Source: Methylomarinovum tepidoasis (GTDB lineage: Bacteria; Pseudomonadota; Gammaproteobacteria; Methylococcales; Methylothermaceae). Taken from it: 64,000 nt of DNA. Below are positions 41,551 to 50,385 of this stretch, in pieces. The stretch spans positions 1,007,001 to 1,071,000 of the forward strand of contig NZ_AP024718.1 of NCBI RefSeq assembly GCF_030294985.1, written 5' to 3'. A model generated the notes under the pieces. The model worked only from the letters and a program-made list of their open reading frames with translations. It did not search any database and had not been told where the DNA came from. Each line of letters opens with the position of its first letter. Positions within the stretch are counted from its first letter, which is position 1. The position numbers and the translations under genes are program-made.

Positions 41551-42213
41551 TTAAAGAATTTGCTCGATGTCCTTGAAGTCGACGCTGCCCAGACCTTCCA
41601 GATCCACCTTGAGGCCGTAGCCACCTTTGGCGGTGGAGATGCTTTCCACGGTGGCCGGCACCAGGGTGGTGAGAGCCTGGTTTTCACCGTCGACCACACC
41701 TTCGGCCTGGATACGGTAGCGGCCCGGCTCGGCGAACTCGCCGTCGTCCTTGATGCCGTCCCAGCTGAAGGGCGCCCGTCCTTTGTCCTGGGGTCCCAGC
41801 TCCAGGGTGCGGACAGTGATGCCCTGGGGATTGACGATTTTGATCCGAACCCCGGTGGCCGGAGCGTCCAGCTTGAGGGCGCCGCGGATTTCGCCGCCGG
41901 GAGGCAGGCGGGTCTCGTTCCCTTTCACCAACACCTGCCTTCCCACCAGATTGGCGGCCTGCAGGGCCTGGTCGGAGCCGATGGCCTTGGCGAAGTCGGC
42001 AAAGGATTTCTGCAGCGACTGGATGCCGGAGACGGTGCCGAACTGGGCCATCTGGGTCAGGAATTCGGTGTTTTCCATCGGTTTCAAGGGATTCTGATGG
42101 GTCATCTGGGTGGTCATAAGTTTGAGGAAGTCGTCCTGGCCCAGTTCGTTGCGCGGCTTTCCAGGGCTTTTAGGCTTCATCAGCCCCAGTTCTTGAAGGC
42201 GGTCCACGTTCAT
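41551..42213 (-). CDS. flgD: Flagellar hook-capping protein FlgD
   Basis: A 220-residue scaffold that caps the growing hook. The conserved N-terminal segment is LGQDDFLKLMTTQMTHQNPL followed by PMENTEFLTQMAQF. The C-terminal half is a Tudor/Fn3-like pair (FSWDGIKDDGEFAEPGRYRI). It starts 3 bp after flgC and is followed by flgE. Confidence 0.95.
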   Translation of the reverse strand: MNVDRLQELGLMKPKSPGKPRNELGQDDFLKLMTTQMTHQNPLKPMENTEFLTQMAQFGTVSGIQSLQKSFADFAKAIGSDQALQAANLVGRQVLVKGNETRLPPGGEIRGALKLDAPATGVRIKIVNPQGITVRTLELGPQDKGRAPFSWDGIKDDGEFAEPGRYRIQAEGVVDGENQALTTLVPATVESISTAKGGYGLKVDLEGLGSVDFKDIEQIL

Positions 42214-42216
42214 GGC

Positions 42217-42636
42217 TTACTGCCCCATCTTCAGGGTCTGCATCATCATTTCCCTGGCGGTGTTGAGCACCTCGATGTTGTTCTGATAGGAACGGGATGC
42301 GGCGATCATGTTGGCCAACTCCTCCACCGGATCGACGTTGGGTTTGAAGATATAGCCGTCGTCGTTGGCCATGGGGTGGTTGGGGGCGTATTCCATCCGC
42401 AGCGGTTCCGGGCTTTCCACCACGCCCAGGACCTTGACTTCGGTGGTGGTGCTGTGAAGGCGGTCGAAGGCGTTGCGGAACTGGGCTGCGAACACCGGCT
42501 GCCGGGACTTGTAGGTCTGTTCGATGCTGCTGGAGACGCTGTCGACGTTGGCCAGATTGCTGGCGGTCAGATTGAGCCGCAGCATCTGGGCGTTCATGCC
42601 GGAGCCGGCGACGTCGAAAATCTTGAGGCTGGACAT
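42217..42636 (-). CDS. flgC: Flagellar proximal rod protein FlgC
   Basis: A 139-residue proximal rod subunit. The N-terminus IFDVAGSGMNAQMLRLNLTA leads to SNLANVDSV; the family segment PNHPMANDDGYIFKPNVDP and the C-terminal MIAASRSYQNNIEVLNTAR identify FlgC. It starts 3 bp after flgB. Confidence 0.96.
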   Translation of the reverse strand: MSSLKIFDVAGSGMNAQMLRLNLTASNLANVDSVSSSIEQTYKSRQPVFAAQFRNAFDRLHSTTTEVKVLGVVESPEPLRMEYAPNHPMANDDGYIFKPNVDPVEELANMIAASRSYQNNIEVLNTAREMMMQTLKMGQ

Positions 42637-42639
42637 GGG

Positions 42640-43032
42640 TTACTCTCCCCGAATCGCTGTCATGAGACCGGAAAACTTGCCGTTGACGAAACGCAGGCTG
42701 GCCTGATAACGCAGGGCGTTTTCGGCGAACTTGGCCTGTTCGATGTGCTCCTCGACGGTATTGCCGTCCAAGGCGGCCTGCTGGGGGACGCGGTAGAGCA
42801 GACGGAAACGCGCATCCTCATCATCCAGCGACAGATGATCCGGACTGGTTTTTTGGAGCGGCAGCTTGGGCGCATCCGGCCCGCGCAGCAGCCTGTCTAC
42901 GTCGAAATCTCGGGCTTTGTAATGTGGGGTGTCGGAATTGGCCAGATTGGAGGCCAGTACCTCGGTGCGCCGGGCTCGGAGCTGGAGCGCTTGTGGATGG
43001 AGCCCTAGGGCGTTGGCAAAGCTGATCTTCAT
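42640..43032 (-). CDS. flgB: Flagellar proximal rod protein FlgB
   Basis: A 130-residue rod subunit and the first gene of the rod-hook series. It contains HPQALQLRARRTEVLASNLA followed by NSDTPHYKARDFD and the C-terminal KFAENALRYQASLRFVNGKF. The ATG at 43032 gives MKISFANALG; the open frame upstream covers the promoter and part of cheR and is not coding. A sigma54 promoter and a palindrome lie just upstream. Confidence 0.96.
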   Translation of the reverse strand: MKISFANALGLHPQALQLRARRTEVLASNLANSDTPHYKARDFDVDRLLRGPDAPKLPLQKTSPDHLSLDDEDARFRLLYRVPQQAALDGNTVEEHIEQAKFAENALRYQASLRFVNGKFSGLMTAIRGE

Positions 43033-43044
43033 GGGACTATCCGA

Positions 43045-43067
43045 TACCTGCAATGACCTCGCAGGTA
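43045..43067. promoter_or_regulatory. Inverted repeat in the flgB leader
   Basis: TACCTGC (43045-43051) and GCAGGTA (43061-43067) form a perfect 7-bp inverted repeat with a nine-base centre, between the sigma54 -12 element and the flgB start codon. It may be a leader hairpin or a repressor site. Confidence 0.45.
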
Positions 43068-43070
43068 ATT

Positions 43071-43087
43071 TAGCATTTCCCATGCCA
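43071..43087 (-). promoter_or_regulatory. Sigma54 promoter of the flgB operon
   Basis: On the minus strand TGGCATGGGAAATGCTA has GG and GC separated by ten bases and a close match to the -24/-12 consensus. It sits 38 bp before the flgB start codon, in the gap after cheR. Confidence 0.85.
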
Positions 43088-43174
43088 GAATTTGCTTTAA
43101 AAGAAATCAGGCAGTTGGAGTTTGCGTGTTGGGCGTGGCGGCAAAATTTCGCCGCTGTGACGGATTTCTGCCAC

Positions 43175-44041
43175 TCAAGCCGGACGTCGATAAACTCGCT
43201 TTCCCTGCAGGGAAAGCGGTTGCAGTGCTTCGATCGGCCCCGGCAGGGTTTCGGTGCTGCTGAGAAAAAGATAGCCGCCGGGTTCGAGGGTGGCGGCAAG
43301 ACGTCGGAGGATGTCGCGTTTGGTTTCCGGCGTAAAGTAGATCAGGACGTTGCGGCAAAAGATGAGATCGAAGCGCCCGAGGGCGGTGTAGGCTTTGAGG
43401 AGATTGAAGAGCTGAAAACGGACCAGGGCACGGACTTCGGGTTTGAGCTGCCAGCCGTTGACGTGAGGCTGAAAATAACGCTGCCGGATCGGTTCCGCCA
43501 GGCCGCGGCTGAGGGAAAGGTCGGAATAGACCGCTTCGGCGGCGGTTTTCAGCACCTGTTGCGACAGATCGGTGCCGACGATACGCAGATTGGCCCGCGG
43601 CAGCCGCCCCTCGCGCACGGCTTCCAGGGCGGTGATGGCGATGGAGTAGGGTTCCTGCCCGGTGGAACAGGCAGCGGACCAGATCCTAAGGGTGCGGAAA
43701 CGCTGCCGGCTCAGATCGGCCAGCAGCCGCTCCTTCAACAGCTCGAAATGGGCCCGGTCACGAAACCAGAAGGTTTCGTTGGTGGTCATGATGTCGACGA
43801 TGCGGCTGTGGATTTTCCCGGGCAGCCGCCCGCGAACCAGCGCCTCGATCAGGGCGTCCAGGCTGCCCAGGCCGGTTTCCGGCAGGATCTGAGTCAGCCT
43901 GCTCTGGACCAGGTAGCGCTTGCCGTCCCCCAGGGTGATGCCGCTGTGATCGCGCAGAAAGCGCTGGAAGTCACGAAACGCAGCCGCCGACAGCGCATCC
44001 CCATTGGGGGACGGCAGCTCCAGGGCACGGGCGCCCGCCAT
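43175..44041 (-). CDS. cheR: Chemotaxis protein methyltransferase CheR
   Basis: A 288-residue SAM-dependent enzyme that methylates glutamates of chemoreceptors. An N-terminal helical domain (FRDFQRFLRDHSGITLGDGKRYLVQSRL in parts) precedes the methyltransferase core with TTNETFWFRDRAHFE, IWSAACSTGQEPYSIA and LIFCRNVLIYFTPETK. It overlaps the cheV stop (ATGA). cheV-cheR preceding flgB is the arrangement in Pseudomonas and Vibrio. Confidence 0.96.
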   Translation of the reverse strand: MAGARALELPSPNGDALSAAAFRDFQRFLRDHSGITLGDGKRYLVQSRLTQILPETGLGSLDALIEALVRGRLPGKIHSRIVDIMTTNETFWFRDRAHFELLKERLLADLSRQRFRTLRIWSAACSTGQEPYSIAITALEAVREGRLPRANLRIVGTDLSQQVLKTAAEAVYSDLSLSRGLAEPIRQRYFQPHVNGWQLKPEVRALVRFQLFNLLKAYTALGRFDLIFCRNVLIYFTPETKRDILRRLAATLEPGGYLFLSSTETLPGPIEALQPLSLQGKRVYRRPA

Positions 44042-44976
44042 CAGGCCGCCTTTCTGGCGTCGTATTCGCGCAAGCGCTCCTGGACCGCAGTGGCCAGTTC
44101 GTCAGGAGAGAACTTGGCCAGGAAGCGGTCGGCCCCCACTTTCTTCACCATCGCCTCGTTGAACACGCCGCTGAGAGAGGTATGGAGCAGTATGTAGAGA
44201 CCCTTCATCTGCGGGTGTTCGCGCATTTTGGTGGTCAGGGTGTAGCCGTCCATCTTGGGCATCTCCACGTCGGAGATGACCATGCTGAGGAAATCGTTGA
44301 GATCCTTGCCTTCTTCGATCCAGGCGCTCAGTTTTTCGTAGGCGTCCTGACCGTCGCGGGCGAGGGTGGATTCGACCCCGAGCTGATCGAGCACCCGCTT
44401 GATCTGATTGCGGGCGACCATGGAATCGTCCACCACCAGGATGTGGTGTTCGTTATCCACGACCTCGCTGTCGATGATACCTTCGGAAACCTCCTCGTCG
44501 CCACCGATGATCTCCTTCATGATCTTTTCCACGTCGATGACCTCGATCAGTTCGTCCTCGAACTCGGTCACCGCGGTCAGATAGCTGTCCTTGCCGGTCC
44601 CCCGGGGCGGCGGTTTGATCTGGTCCCAGCCCATGTTGATGATGCGGTCCACTTCGTGGACCAGAAATCCCTGCACCGAGCGGTTGTATTCGCTGACGAT
44701 GACATAGCCGCTGCCGTCCCGCGGCAACGCTGGCCCGCCGATGCCTTTGGACAGGTCGAGAATGGGGACGGTCTGGCCGCGCAGATGGGCCATGCCGCAC
44801 ATCACCGGGTGGGCTTCCGGCACCTGGGTCAGGGGCGGGCAGGAGATCACTTCCTTGACCTTGAACACGTTGATACCGAAACGCTGCGGCCCCTGAAGGC
44901 GGAACAGCAACAGCTCCAGACGGTTGTGTCCGGCCAGCTGGGTACGTTGATCGACTCCGGCAAGAATACTCGACAT
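44041..44976 (-). CDS. cheV: Chemotaxis coupling protein CheV (CheW-receiver fusion)
   Basis: A 311-residue adaptor that couples chemoreceptors to CheA. The CheW-like domain (about 15-160) includes FGINVFKVKEVI and LRGQTVPILDLSKGIG. The C-terminal receiver domain (about 178-305) has the acidic pair Asp183-Asp184 (VVDDSM), phospho-acceptor Asp236 (ISDVEMPKMDG), and the downstream Thr/Ser and Lys positions. Its promoter region has a sigma28-like element. Confidence 0.95.
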   Translation of the reverse strand: MSSILAGVDQRTQLAGHNRLELLLFRLQGPQRFGINVFKVKEVISCPPLTQVPEAHPVMCGMAHLRGQTVPILDLSKGIGGPALPRDGSGYVIVSEYNRSVQGFLVHEVDRIINMGWDQIKPPPRGTGKDSYLTAVTEFEDELIEVIDVEKIMKEIIGGDEEVSEGIIDSEVVDNEHHILVVDDSMVARNQIKRVLDQLGVESTLARDGQDAYEKLSAWIEEGKDLNDFLSMVISDVEMPKMDGYTLTTKMREHPQMKGLYILLHTSLSGVFNEAMVKKVGADRFLAKFSPDELATAVQERLREYDARKAA

Positions 44977-45015
44977 GGCGCCCTCCTTGATGGGATTTGT
45001 ACAGAGTTTTTTCCT

Positions 45016-45042
45016 GTATCGGCCGGAAGGCAGCGGAATTGA
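45016..45042 (-). promoter_or_regulatory. Sigma28-like promoter of cheV
   Basis: On the minus strand GCCGATAC (45016-45023) matches seven of eight positions of the flagellar sigma28 -10 element. It is preceded by the standard 11-base spacer and a weaker -35, TCAATTCC (45035-45042), four of eight. It is about 40 bp before the cheV start codon. Confidence 0.5.
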
Positions 45043-45175
45043 ATACTAAATCTTGATTTCAAATCCCCTGGGGTGCCCTGTCCATTTGTGTGAGGACGCT
45101 TGGGATCACTGTGATGGAAGGACCAAGGGGGCTCCAGAAACAGTACAGTGCAAAATTCTCCAACAGGCGTCGAGG

Positions 45176-45203
45176 TTGACGCCGGCCGGGCAGGGCGGAA
45201 AAT
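45176..45203 (+). promoter_or_regulatory. Possible sigma70 promoter of the NhaC-like gene
   Basis: TTGACG at 45176-45181 and GAAAAT at 45198-45203 with a 16-bp spacer precede the start codon by 39 bp. The -10 matches only four of six positions. The remainder of the 265-bp divergent gap (44977-45241) shows nothing else recognisable beyond the cheV promoter. Confidence 0.35.
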
Positions 45204-45241
45204 AGAACCCTTTTGGCAACAACAAGGATAGGACTTCCACC

Positions 45242-46600
45242 ATGTCGACCTGGCTGTCCCTGCTTCCCGCCCTGGTGGCGATTCCGGTGGCGATGATCAC
45301 CCGCCGCGTGCTGCTGGCCCTCGGCCTCTACATCTTTCTCGGTGCCCTGATCCTGGAGGGGGGCTGGCTGCCGGACGCCTCGGCGCGGATGGTGAGGACC
45401 GTCTGGCAGGTGGCCACCGACCGCGACAATGTCCTCATCATCGTCTTCAGCCTGTTGATCGGGGGGCTGATCGGCCTGATCCAGCGCTCCGGCGGCATTC
45501 AGGGCTTCATCCACTGGGCCGAGGAGCGCTGGTTGAACAACGATCCCCGCAAGGTCAGCGGCCTGGCTTTCCTCACCAGCATGGCGCTGTTCATCGAAAC
45601 CTATTTCGGCGTGCTCATCGCCGGTCTGGTGGCGCTGCCCCTGTTCGACCGCTACAAGCTGCCGCGACTGCGCCTGAGCTACATTCTCGACACCACCTGT
45701 TCTCCCAAATGCATGTTGATTCCGGTCAACGCCTGGGGTGCCTACATCATCACCCTGCTGGCCGATCAGGGGGTGGCGAGCCCTGCCTGGGTGCTGGTGA
45801 AATCCCTGGGGTTCATCTTCTACGGCTGGGTCGCCATCGCCCTGGTGGCGGTGGTGGCGCTCACCGGCTGGGAACTGCCCTGGCGGTTGCCGGTTTCGGA
45901 AAAGATCGTCGGCGACCTGCCCCACTTCGGCACCGCCATCGCACCTTACCCCCGCTCTCCCGCCCACCCGCGCTATCTGTGGTGGCCCATCGCCGGGCTG
46001 GTGGGCAGCGCCCTGCTCCTGCTGCTGGTCACCGGTGATGCCCCGCTGGCCATCTTCAGCGCGGTGCTGGTGACGCTGATCGCCACGGTGATCTACTTCC
46101 GCCGCGACGGCGTTTTGCCCTGGCGGGAGATGGTGGCCCCGGTGCGCGAAGGGGTGCGGGTCATCCTGCCGCTGATGTACTTGCTGATCTTCGCCTTCTC
46201 CGTCGGGGCGACCACCCACGCCCTCGGGACCGGCGAATACTTGGCCGGCGCCCTGCGGGGGGAGCTCGATCCCCTGTGGCTGCCGTTCCTGGTGTTCGGC
46301 ATCGGGTGTCTGATCTCCTTCGCCACCGGCACTTCCTGGGGCACTTTCGCCATCCTCATCCCCACCGTGGTGCCGATGGCGGAGGCCTTCGAGGTTTCCA
46401 CCGCGCTGCTGGTCGGCGCCGCCCTCAGCGGCGGGTTGTTCGGCGATCACTGTTCACCGGTGTCCGACACCACCATGATCGCCTCCCTCGCCGCCGGGGT
46501 GGAGCCCATCGAACACATCCGCCACCAGTTCCCCTACGCCCTGCTGGGGGCCGGTGTGGCCCTGATCCTCTACCTGATCGTGGGATCGGCGATGGTCTGA
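45242..46600 (+). CDS. NhaC-type Na+/H+ antiporter
   Basis: A 452-residue inner-membrane protein with about eleven TM helices. The NhaC-family features are VFSLLIGGLIGLIQRSGGIQ, LAFLTSMALFIETYFGVL and FATGTSWGTFAILIPTVVPM, followed by LSGGLFGDHCSPVSDTTMIAS, read here in segments. It likely exports sodium in exchange for protons; the alternative is an amino-acid/proton exchanger of the same superfamily. It stands alone, divergent from cheV; sodium-motive coupling to motility is possible but not shown. Confidence 0.9.
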   Translation: MSTWLSLLPALVAIPVAMITRRVLLALGLYIFLGALILEGGWLPDASARMVRTVWQVATDRDNVLIIVFSLLIGGLIGLIQRSGGIQGFIHWAEERWLNNDPRKVSGLAFLTSMALFIETYFGVLIAGLVALPLFDRYKLPRLRLSYILDTTCSPKCMLIPVNAWGAYIITLLADQGVASPAWVLVKSLGFIFYGWVAIALVAVVALTGWELPWRLPVSEKIVGDLPHFGTAIAPYPRSPAHPRYLWWPIAGLVGSALLLLLVTGDAPLAIFSAVLVTLIATVIYFRRDGVLPWREMVAPVREGVRVILPLMYLLIFAFSVGATTHALGTGEYLAGALRGELDPLWLPFLVFGIGCLISFATGTSWGTFAILIPTVVPMAEAFEVSTALLVGAALSGGLFGDHCSPVSDTTMIASLAAGVEPIEHIRHQFPYALLGAGVALILYLIVGSAMV

Positions 46601-46616
46601 TCGCGGCTGCCGGCGC

Positions 46617-47660
46617 TTAGGGCGCCACGTTGGGATAACAGCGGTGGACCGCCTCGATTTCCTGCAGCACCGCCTCCGGCAGTTCCAGTTCGATGCTGGC
46701 GAGGTCGGCCTCCAGCTGTTCCAGAGTGGTGGCGCCGATGATGTTGGCGAGCAGGAACGGACGCGAATTGACGAAGGCCAGGGCCATCTGCGCCGGGTCG
46801 AGCCGGTGACGGCGGGCGATCTCCACGTAGCGGCGCACCGCCGGTTCCACGTGGGGGCCGCTGTAACGGCGGTAGGCCGGGAACAGAGCCAGGCGGGAGC
46901 GGGGCGGCAGGCGGCCGTCGAGGTATTTGCCGCTCAGGACCCCGAAGGCCAGGGGCGAATAGGCCAGCAGCCCCACGTTCTCGCGGTGGGCGATCTCCGC
47001 CAGGCCGATCTCGAAGCTGCGGTTGAGGAGGTTGTAAGGGTTCTGGATGCTGACGATCCGCGGCCAGCCGTGTTTCTCCGCCAGCCGCAGATACTGCATG
47101 ACGCCCCAGGGAGTTTCGTTGGAGACGCCGATGGCGCGCACCTTCCCTTCTTCCACCAGCCGGGCCAGGACCGCCAGGGTCTCCTCGATGGGAATGCCGT
47201 CGGCCCCGGGCTGGTGCCGATAGCCGAGACGGCCGAAGAAATTGGTGCGCCGCTCGGGCCAATGGACCTGATACAGGTCGATGTAGTCGGTGCGCAGGCG
47301 TCGCAGGCTGCCTTCGATGGCCTGACGGATGTGCTTTTCGTTGAGGCGGGGGCCGCCGCGGATATGGGCGATCCAGTCACCGGGACCGGCCACCTTGGTG
47401 GCCAGGACGATGCGGTCGCGGCGCCCCGTTTTGGCCAGCCAGTTGCCGATGTAGGTTTCGGTCCGGCCCTGGGTTTCGGCTTTGGGCGGAATGGGATACA
47501 TCTCGGCGGTGTCGAAGAAGTTGACGCCGCGCTCGAAGGCCAGGTCCATCTGGGCGTGGGCCTCGGCCTCGGTGTTCTGCTCGCCGAAGGTCATGGTGCC
47601 GAGACAGATGCGGCTGACTTCCAGGCCGGTGTCCCCGAGGGGCTGACAGGGCATTTTCAT
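46617..47660 (-). CDS. tas: Tas-type aldo/keto reductase
   Basis: A 347-residue NADPH-dependent TIM-barrel reductase. The N-terminal GDTGLEVSRICLGTMTFGEQN and FFDTAEMYPIPPKAETQGRTE (in parts) are characteristic of the Tas subgroup. The AKR tetrad is represented by Asp and Tyr in DTAEMY, Lys in LATKVAG and His in YQVHWPER. The physiological substrate is unknown. Alternative ATG starts exist at 47660 and 47654; the first is used. It is divergent from the PerM-type permease gene by 66 bp. Confidence 0.92.
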   Translation of the reverse strand: MKMPCQPLGDTGLEVSRICLGTMTFGEQNTEAEAHAQMDLAFERGVNFFDTAEMYPIPPKAETQGRTETYIGNWLAKTGRRDRIVLATKVAGPGDWIAHIRGGPRLNEKHIRQAIEGSLRRLRTDYIDLYQVHWPERRTNFFGRLGYRHQPGADGIPIEETLAVLARLVEEGKVRAIGVSNETPWGVMQYLRLAEKHGWPRIVSIQNPYNLLNRSFEIGLAEIAHRENVGLLAYSPLAFGVLSGKYLDGRLPPRSRLALFPAYRRYSGPHVEPAVRRYVEIARRHRLDPAQMALAFVNSRPFLLANIIGATTLEQLEADLASIELELPEAVLQEIEAVHRCYPNVAP

Positions 47661-47726
47661 GGAATTGTGCTGCAGGAAAGTTGGCTTCGGGCTATTTTAT
47701 AGCCGTTTCCAGTTTTCGGAGTCACC

Positions 47727-48761
47727 ATGCCCTCATCTGAAGCCCATACCTGGTGGCTGAGTATCGCCGCAGGCGTCGTCATCGTCGCCGGCATGCAGGC
47801 GGCGGCCGACATCCTGGCGCCGCTGCTGCTGTCGCTGTTCATCGCCATGATCTGCTGGCCCCTGGTGGATTGGCTTTACCAGCGCAAGATGCCGGCGTGG
47901 GGCGCGATCGCCATCGTCATGCTGGGGCTGATCGTGGCCATGACCCTGATCGGCCTGTTTCTGGGCCAGTCCATCAACCACTTCATCGACAACCTGCCCT
48001 ATTACCAGACCCGGCTGCAGGCCAGCCTCGGGGTGCTGGTGGAGTGGTTGCAGGACCTCGGTATCGACGTGTCCCAGGAGGAGTTCGAGCAGACCATCAA
48101 CGCCGGGCGCCTGATGGGCTTCGCCGGCACCCTGCTGACCACCTTGACCAACGCCTTCGCCAACACGGCGCTGATCCTGTTCTACGTGACCTTCATGTTC
48201 ATGGAGGCGTTCATCCTCCCGGCCAAGCTGCAGGCGGCCTTCTCCGTCTCCAGCCGGGCGTTCCGTTTCGAGCGCTTTTTCGCCAACCTGCGCCGTTATC
48301 TGCGGCTCAAGACCCTCGTCAGCCTGGCCACCGGGGTGGCGGTGGCCCTGTGGCTGACGTTCCTGGGGGTGGACTATCCGATCCTCTGGGGTTCGGTGGC
48401 CTTCGTCCTCAACTTCATTCCCAACATCGGTTCCTTCATCGCCGCCATTCCCGGCATTCTCTTGGCCCTGGTGCAGCTGGGACCGGAGGGGGCCTTCTAT
48501 ACTGCCCTCGGCTATCTGGTGGTCAACACCGTCATCGGCGGCCTGATTGATCCGCGGGTGGTGGGCAGCGGCCTGGGCCTGTCCACCCTGGTGGTGTTTC
48601 TGTCGCTGATCTTCTGGGGCTGGATTCTGGGACCGGTGGGAATGTTCCTGTCGGTGCCGATCACTGTGGTGGGCAAGATGCTGCTGGAGGAGCATCCCCA
48701 GACCCGCTGGATCGCCGCCTTGCTGGGAGACGGCCGTATCCGCACCGGTCTGCCGGACTGA
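47727..48761 (+). CDS. PerM/AI-2E-family membrane permease, second copy
   Basis: A 344-residue membrane protein with about eight TM helices. Family hallmarks are an N-terminal TM pair, LLLSLFIAMICWPLVDWLYQR, and the C-terminal FVLNFIPNIGSFIAAIPGIL, LGYLVVNTVIGGLIDPRVVG and WGWILGPVGMFLSVPIT. It differs from the copy at 16353 in lacking a basic C-terminal tail. Substrate unknown. Confidence 0.88.
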   Translation: MPSSEAHTWWLSIAAGVVIVAGMQAAADILAPLLLSLFIAMICWPLVDWLYQRKMPAWGAIAIVMLGLIVAMTLIGLFLGQSINHFIDNLPYYQTRLQASLGVLVEWLQDLGIDVSQEEFEQTINAGRLMGFAGTLLTTLTNAFANTALILFYVTFMFMEAFILPAKLQAAFSVSSRAFRFERFFANLRRYLRLKTLVSLATGVAVALWLTFLGVDYPILWGSVAFVLNFIPNIGSFIAAIPGILLALVQLGPEGAFYTALGYLVVNTVIGGLIDPRVVGSGLGLSTLVVFLSLIFWGWILGPVGMFLSVPITVVGKMLLEEHPQTRWIAALLGDGRIRTGLPD

Positions 48762-48816
48762 AGCGGATTTTCGGCTACCTTTAATCGTAACGGTGAGTCT
48801 TTCAGGGAGCCGATGG

Positions 48817-50385
48817 ATGACGGGGAATCGGTTGTTGCAGGTGGCGCCCAGCCGTTTCGAGGCGTGGGTGGAGGAGGAGGCGCTGGCGCGGCTGGGACAG
48901 TTCTTGGTGATCGAGGGCCGCGGCGTCCGGGTGCTGGGGCTGGTCAACTGGAGCCGGGCCGAGGATGACGGTTTCCGAGTGGGGCTGTTGCCGCTGGGGG
49001 AGCTGGACGCGCGCCGCCGTTTCCAGCGCGGGGTGCGCTGTTATCCGGTGCCGGGCGCCGGCATCGCTGCGGTGGACGAGGACGACCTGCGGCAGATGTT
49101 CGCCACCTTCAGCGCCTTCGGTTTTGGCATTGGCGAGATCAGCGGCCGCACCGGGCAGACCGCCTACCTCAATCCCAGCGCCCTGTTCGGACGCAGCTTC
49201 ACCATCCTGGGCCAGTCCGGCGCCGGCAAGTCCTGGACCGTGGCCAGCCTGTTGCAGCAGGCGGTGGCGGCGATGCCCAAAGCCCACGTCATCCTCCTCG
49301 ATCTTCACGGCGAATACTGCTGGCGCGACGACGAGGGCGCCCTGCACGCCGCCTTCCCGGAGGGGACCTACCGCCACCTGGACGCCCGGCGCCTGGAGAT
49401 CCCCTACTGGCTGATGACCTTCAGCGAGCTGATCGATCTGCTCATCGACCGCAGCGACGAAGGCGCCTCGATCCAGACCGCCTTCCTGCGCGACACCCTG
49501 CACCGGCTCAAGAAGCAGGAGGCCGAGCGTCTCAACATCGGCTTCGTCTCCATCGACGCGCCGATCTGGTTTTCCATCGAGGAGCTGTACCGCGAGTTCA
49601 AGGCCGCCAACGAGCAGCGCACCGACTTCGGCAAGACCAAAGGCCCCCTGTTCGGTCAGTTCGACGAGTTCCTGGTCAAGCTCCAGAGCCGCTTCAACGA
49701 CGTGCGCTACGACTTTCTCCTCAAACCCCGGCGGCGCAACGCTTCCGAGGCCCTGGCCGGGCTGCTGCGGGATTTCGTCGGCCTTGGCGATCCCAGGTGC
49801 CAGATCACCGTCATCGACCTCAGCGGCGTGCCCTTCGACGTGCGTCCGGCGGTGTCGGCCCAGATTGGCCGGCTGGCGTTCGAGTTCAACTACTGGAACC
49901 CGCGCCGGCGCGAGTTCCCGCTGGTGCTGATGTGCGAGGAGGCCCATGCCTACATCCCCCGTGCCGGCGGCAGCCGGTTCGAGGGCACCCGGCGGTCGAT
50001 GGAGCGGATCGCCAAGGAAGGGCGCAAGTACGGCGTCGGCCTCGGGGTCATCAGTCAACGTCCCCACGAATTGTCGGAGACGGTGCTGGCCCAGTGCAGC
50101 ACCTTCATCTGCCTGCGCCTGACCAATCCGGACGACCAGGCCTATGTGCGCGACCTGGTGCCCGACGCCGAAAGCGATCTGGTGGACGTGCTCTCCACCC
50201 TCGGCCGTGGTGAGGCGATGGTGATGGGGGAGGCGGTGCCGCTGCCCACCCGGATCTGCATCCACCGTCCCGATCCTGCGCCCCACAGCCAGGACGTCAA
50301 TTACCACGCCGCCTGGCGCGAGGGGCCGGAGGATCTCAATGTGGAAGCCATCGCCGAGCGCTGGCAGCGGCAGGGGCGTTACTGA
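48817..50385 (+). CDS. HerA-like DUF87 ATPase
   Basis: A 522-residue ATPase of the FtsK/HerA superfamily. An N-terminal beta-barrel (about 1-85, the HAS-barrel region) precedes Walker A GQSGAGKS (132-139), Walker B LVLMCEEAHAYIP (about 366-380) and an arginine-rich sensor region (RRSMERIAKEGRKYGVGLG, VISQRPHEL). HerA works with the nuclease NurA in archaeal end resection, and bacterial versions occur in antiphage systems with SIR2 or nuclease partners; no such partner is adjacent. The ATG at 48817 is chosen because AGGGAG at 48804-48809 is well spaced. Its 3' end overlaps haoB by 7 bp. Confidence 0.88.
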   Translation: MTGNRLLQVAPSRFEAWVEEEALARLGQFLVIEGRGVRVLGLVNWSRAEDDGFRVGLLPLGELDARRRFQRGVRCYPVPGAGIAAVDEDDLRQMFATFSAFGFGIGEISGRTGQTAYLNPSALFGRSFTILGQSGAGKSWTVASLLQQAVAAMPKAHVILLDLHGEYCWRDDEGALHAAFPEGTYRHLDARRLEIPYWLMTFSELIDLLIDRSDEGASIQTAFLRDTLHRLKKQEAERLNIGFVSIDAPIWFSIEELYREFKAANEQRTDFGKTKGPLFGQFDEFLVKLQSRFNDVRYDFLLKPRRRNASEALAGLLRDFVGLGDPRCQITVIDLSGVPFDVRPAVSAQIGRLAFEFNYWNPRRREFPLVLMCEEAHAYIPRAGGSRFEGTRRSMERIAKEGRKYGVGLGVISQRPHELSETVLAQCSTFICLRLTNPDDQAYVRDLVPDAESDLVDVLSTLGRGEAMVMGEAVPLPTRICIHRPDPAPHSQDVNYHAAWREGPEDLNVEAIAERWQRQGRY

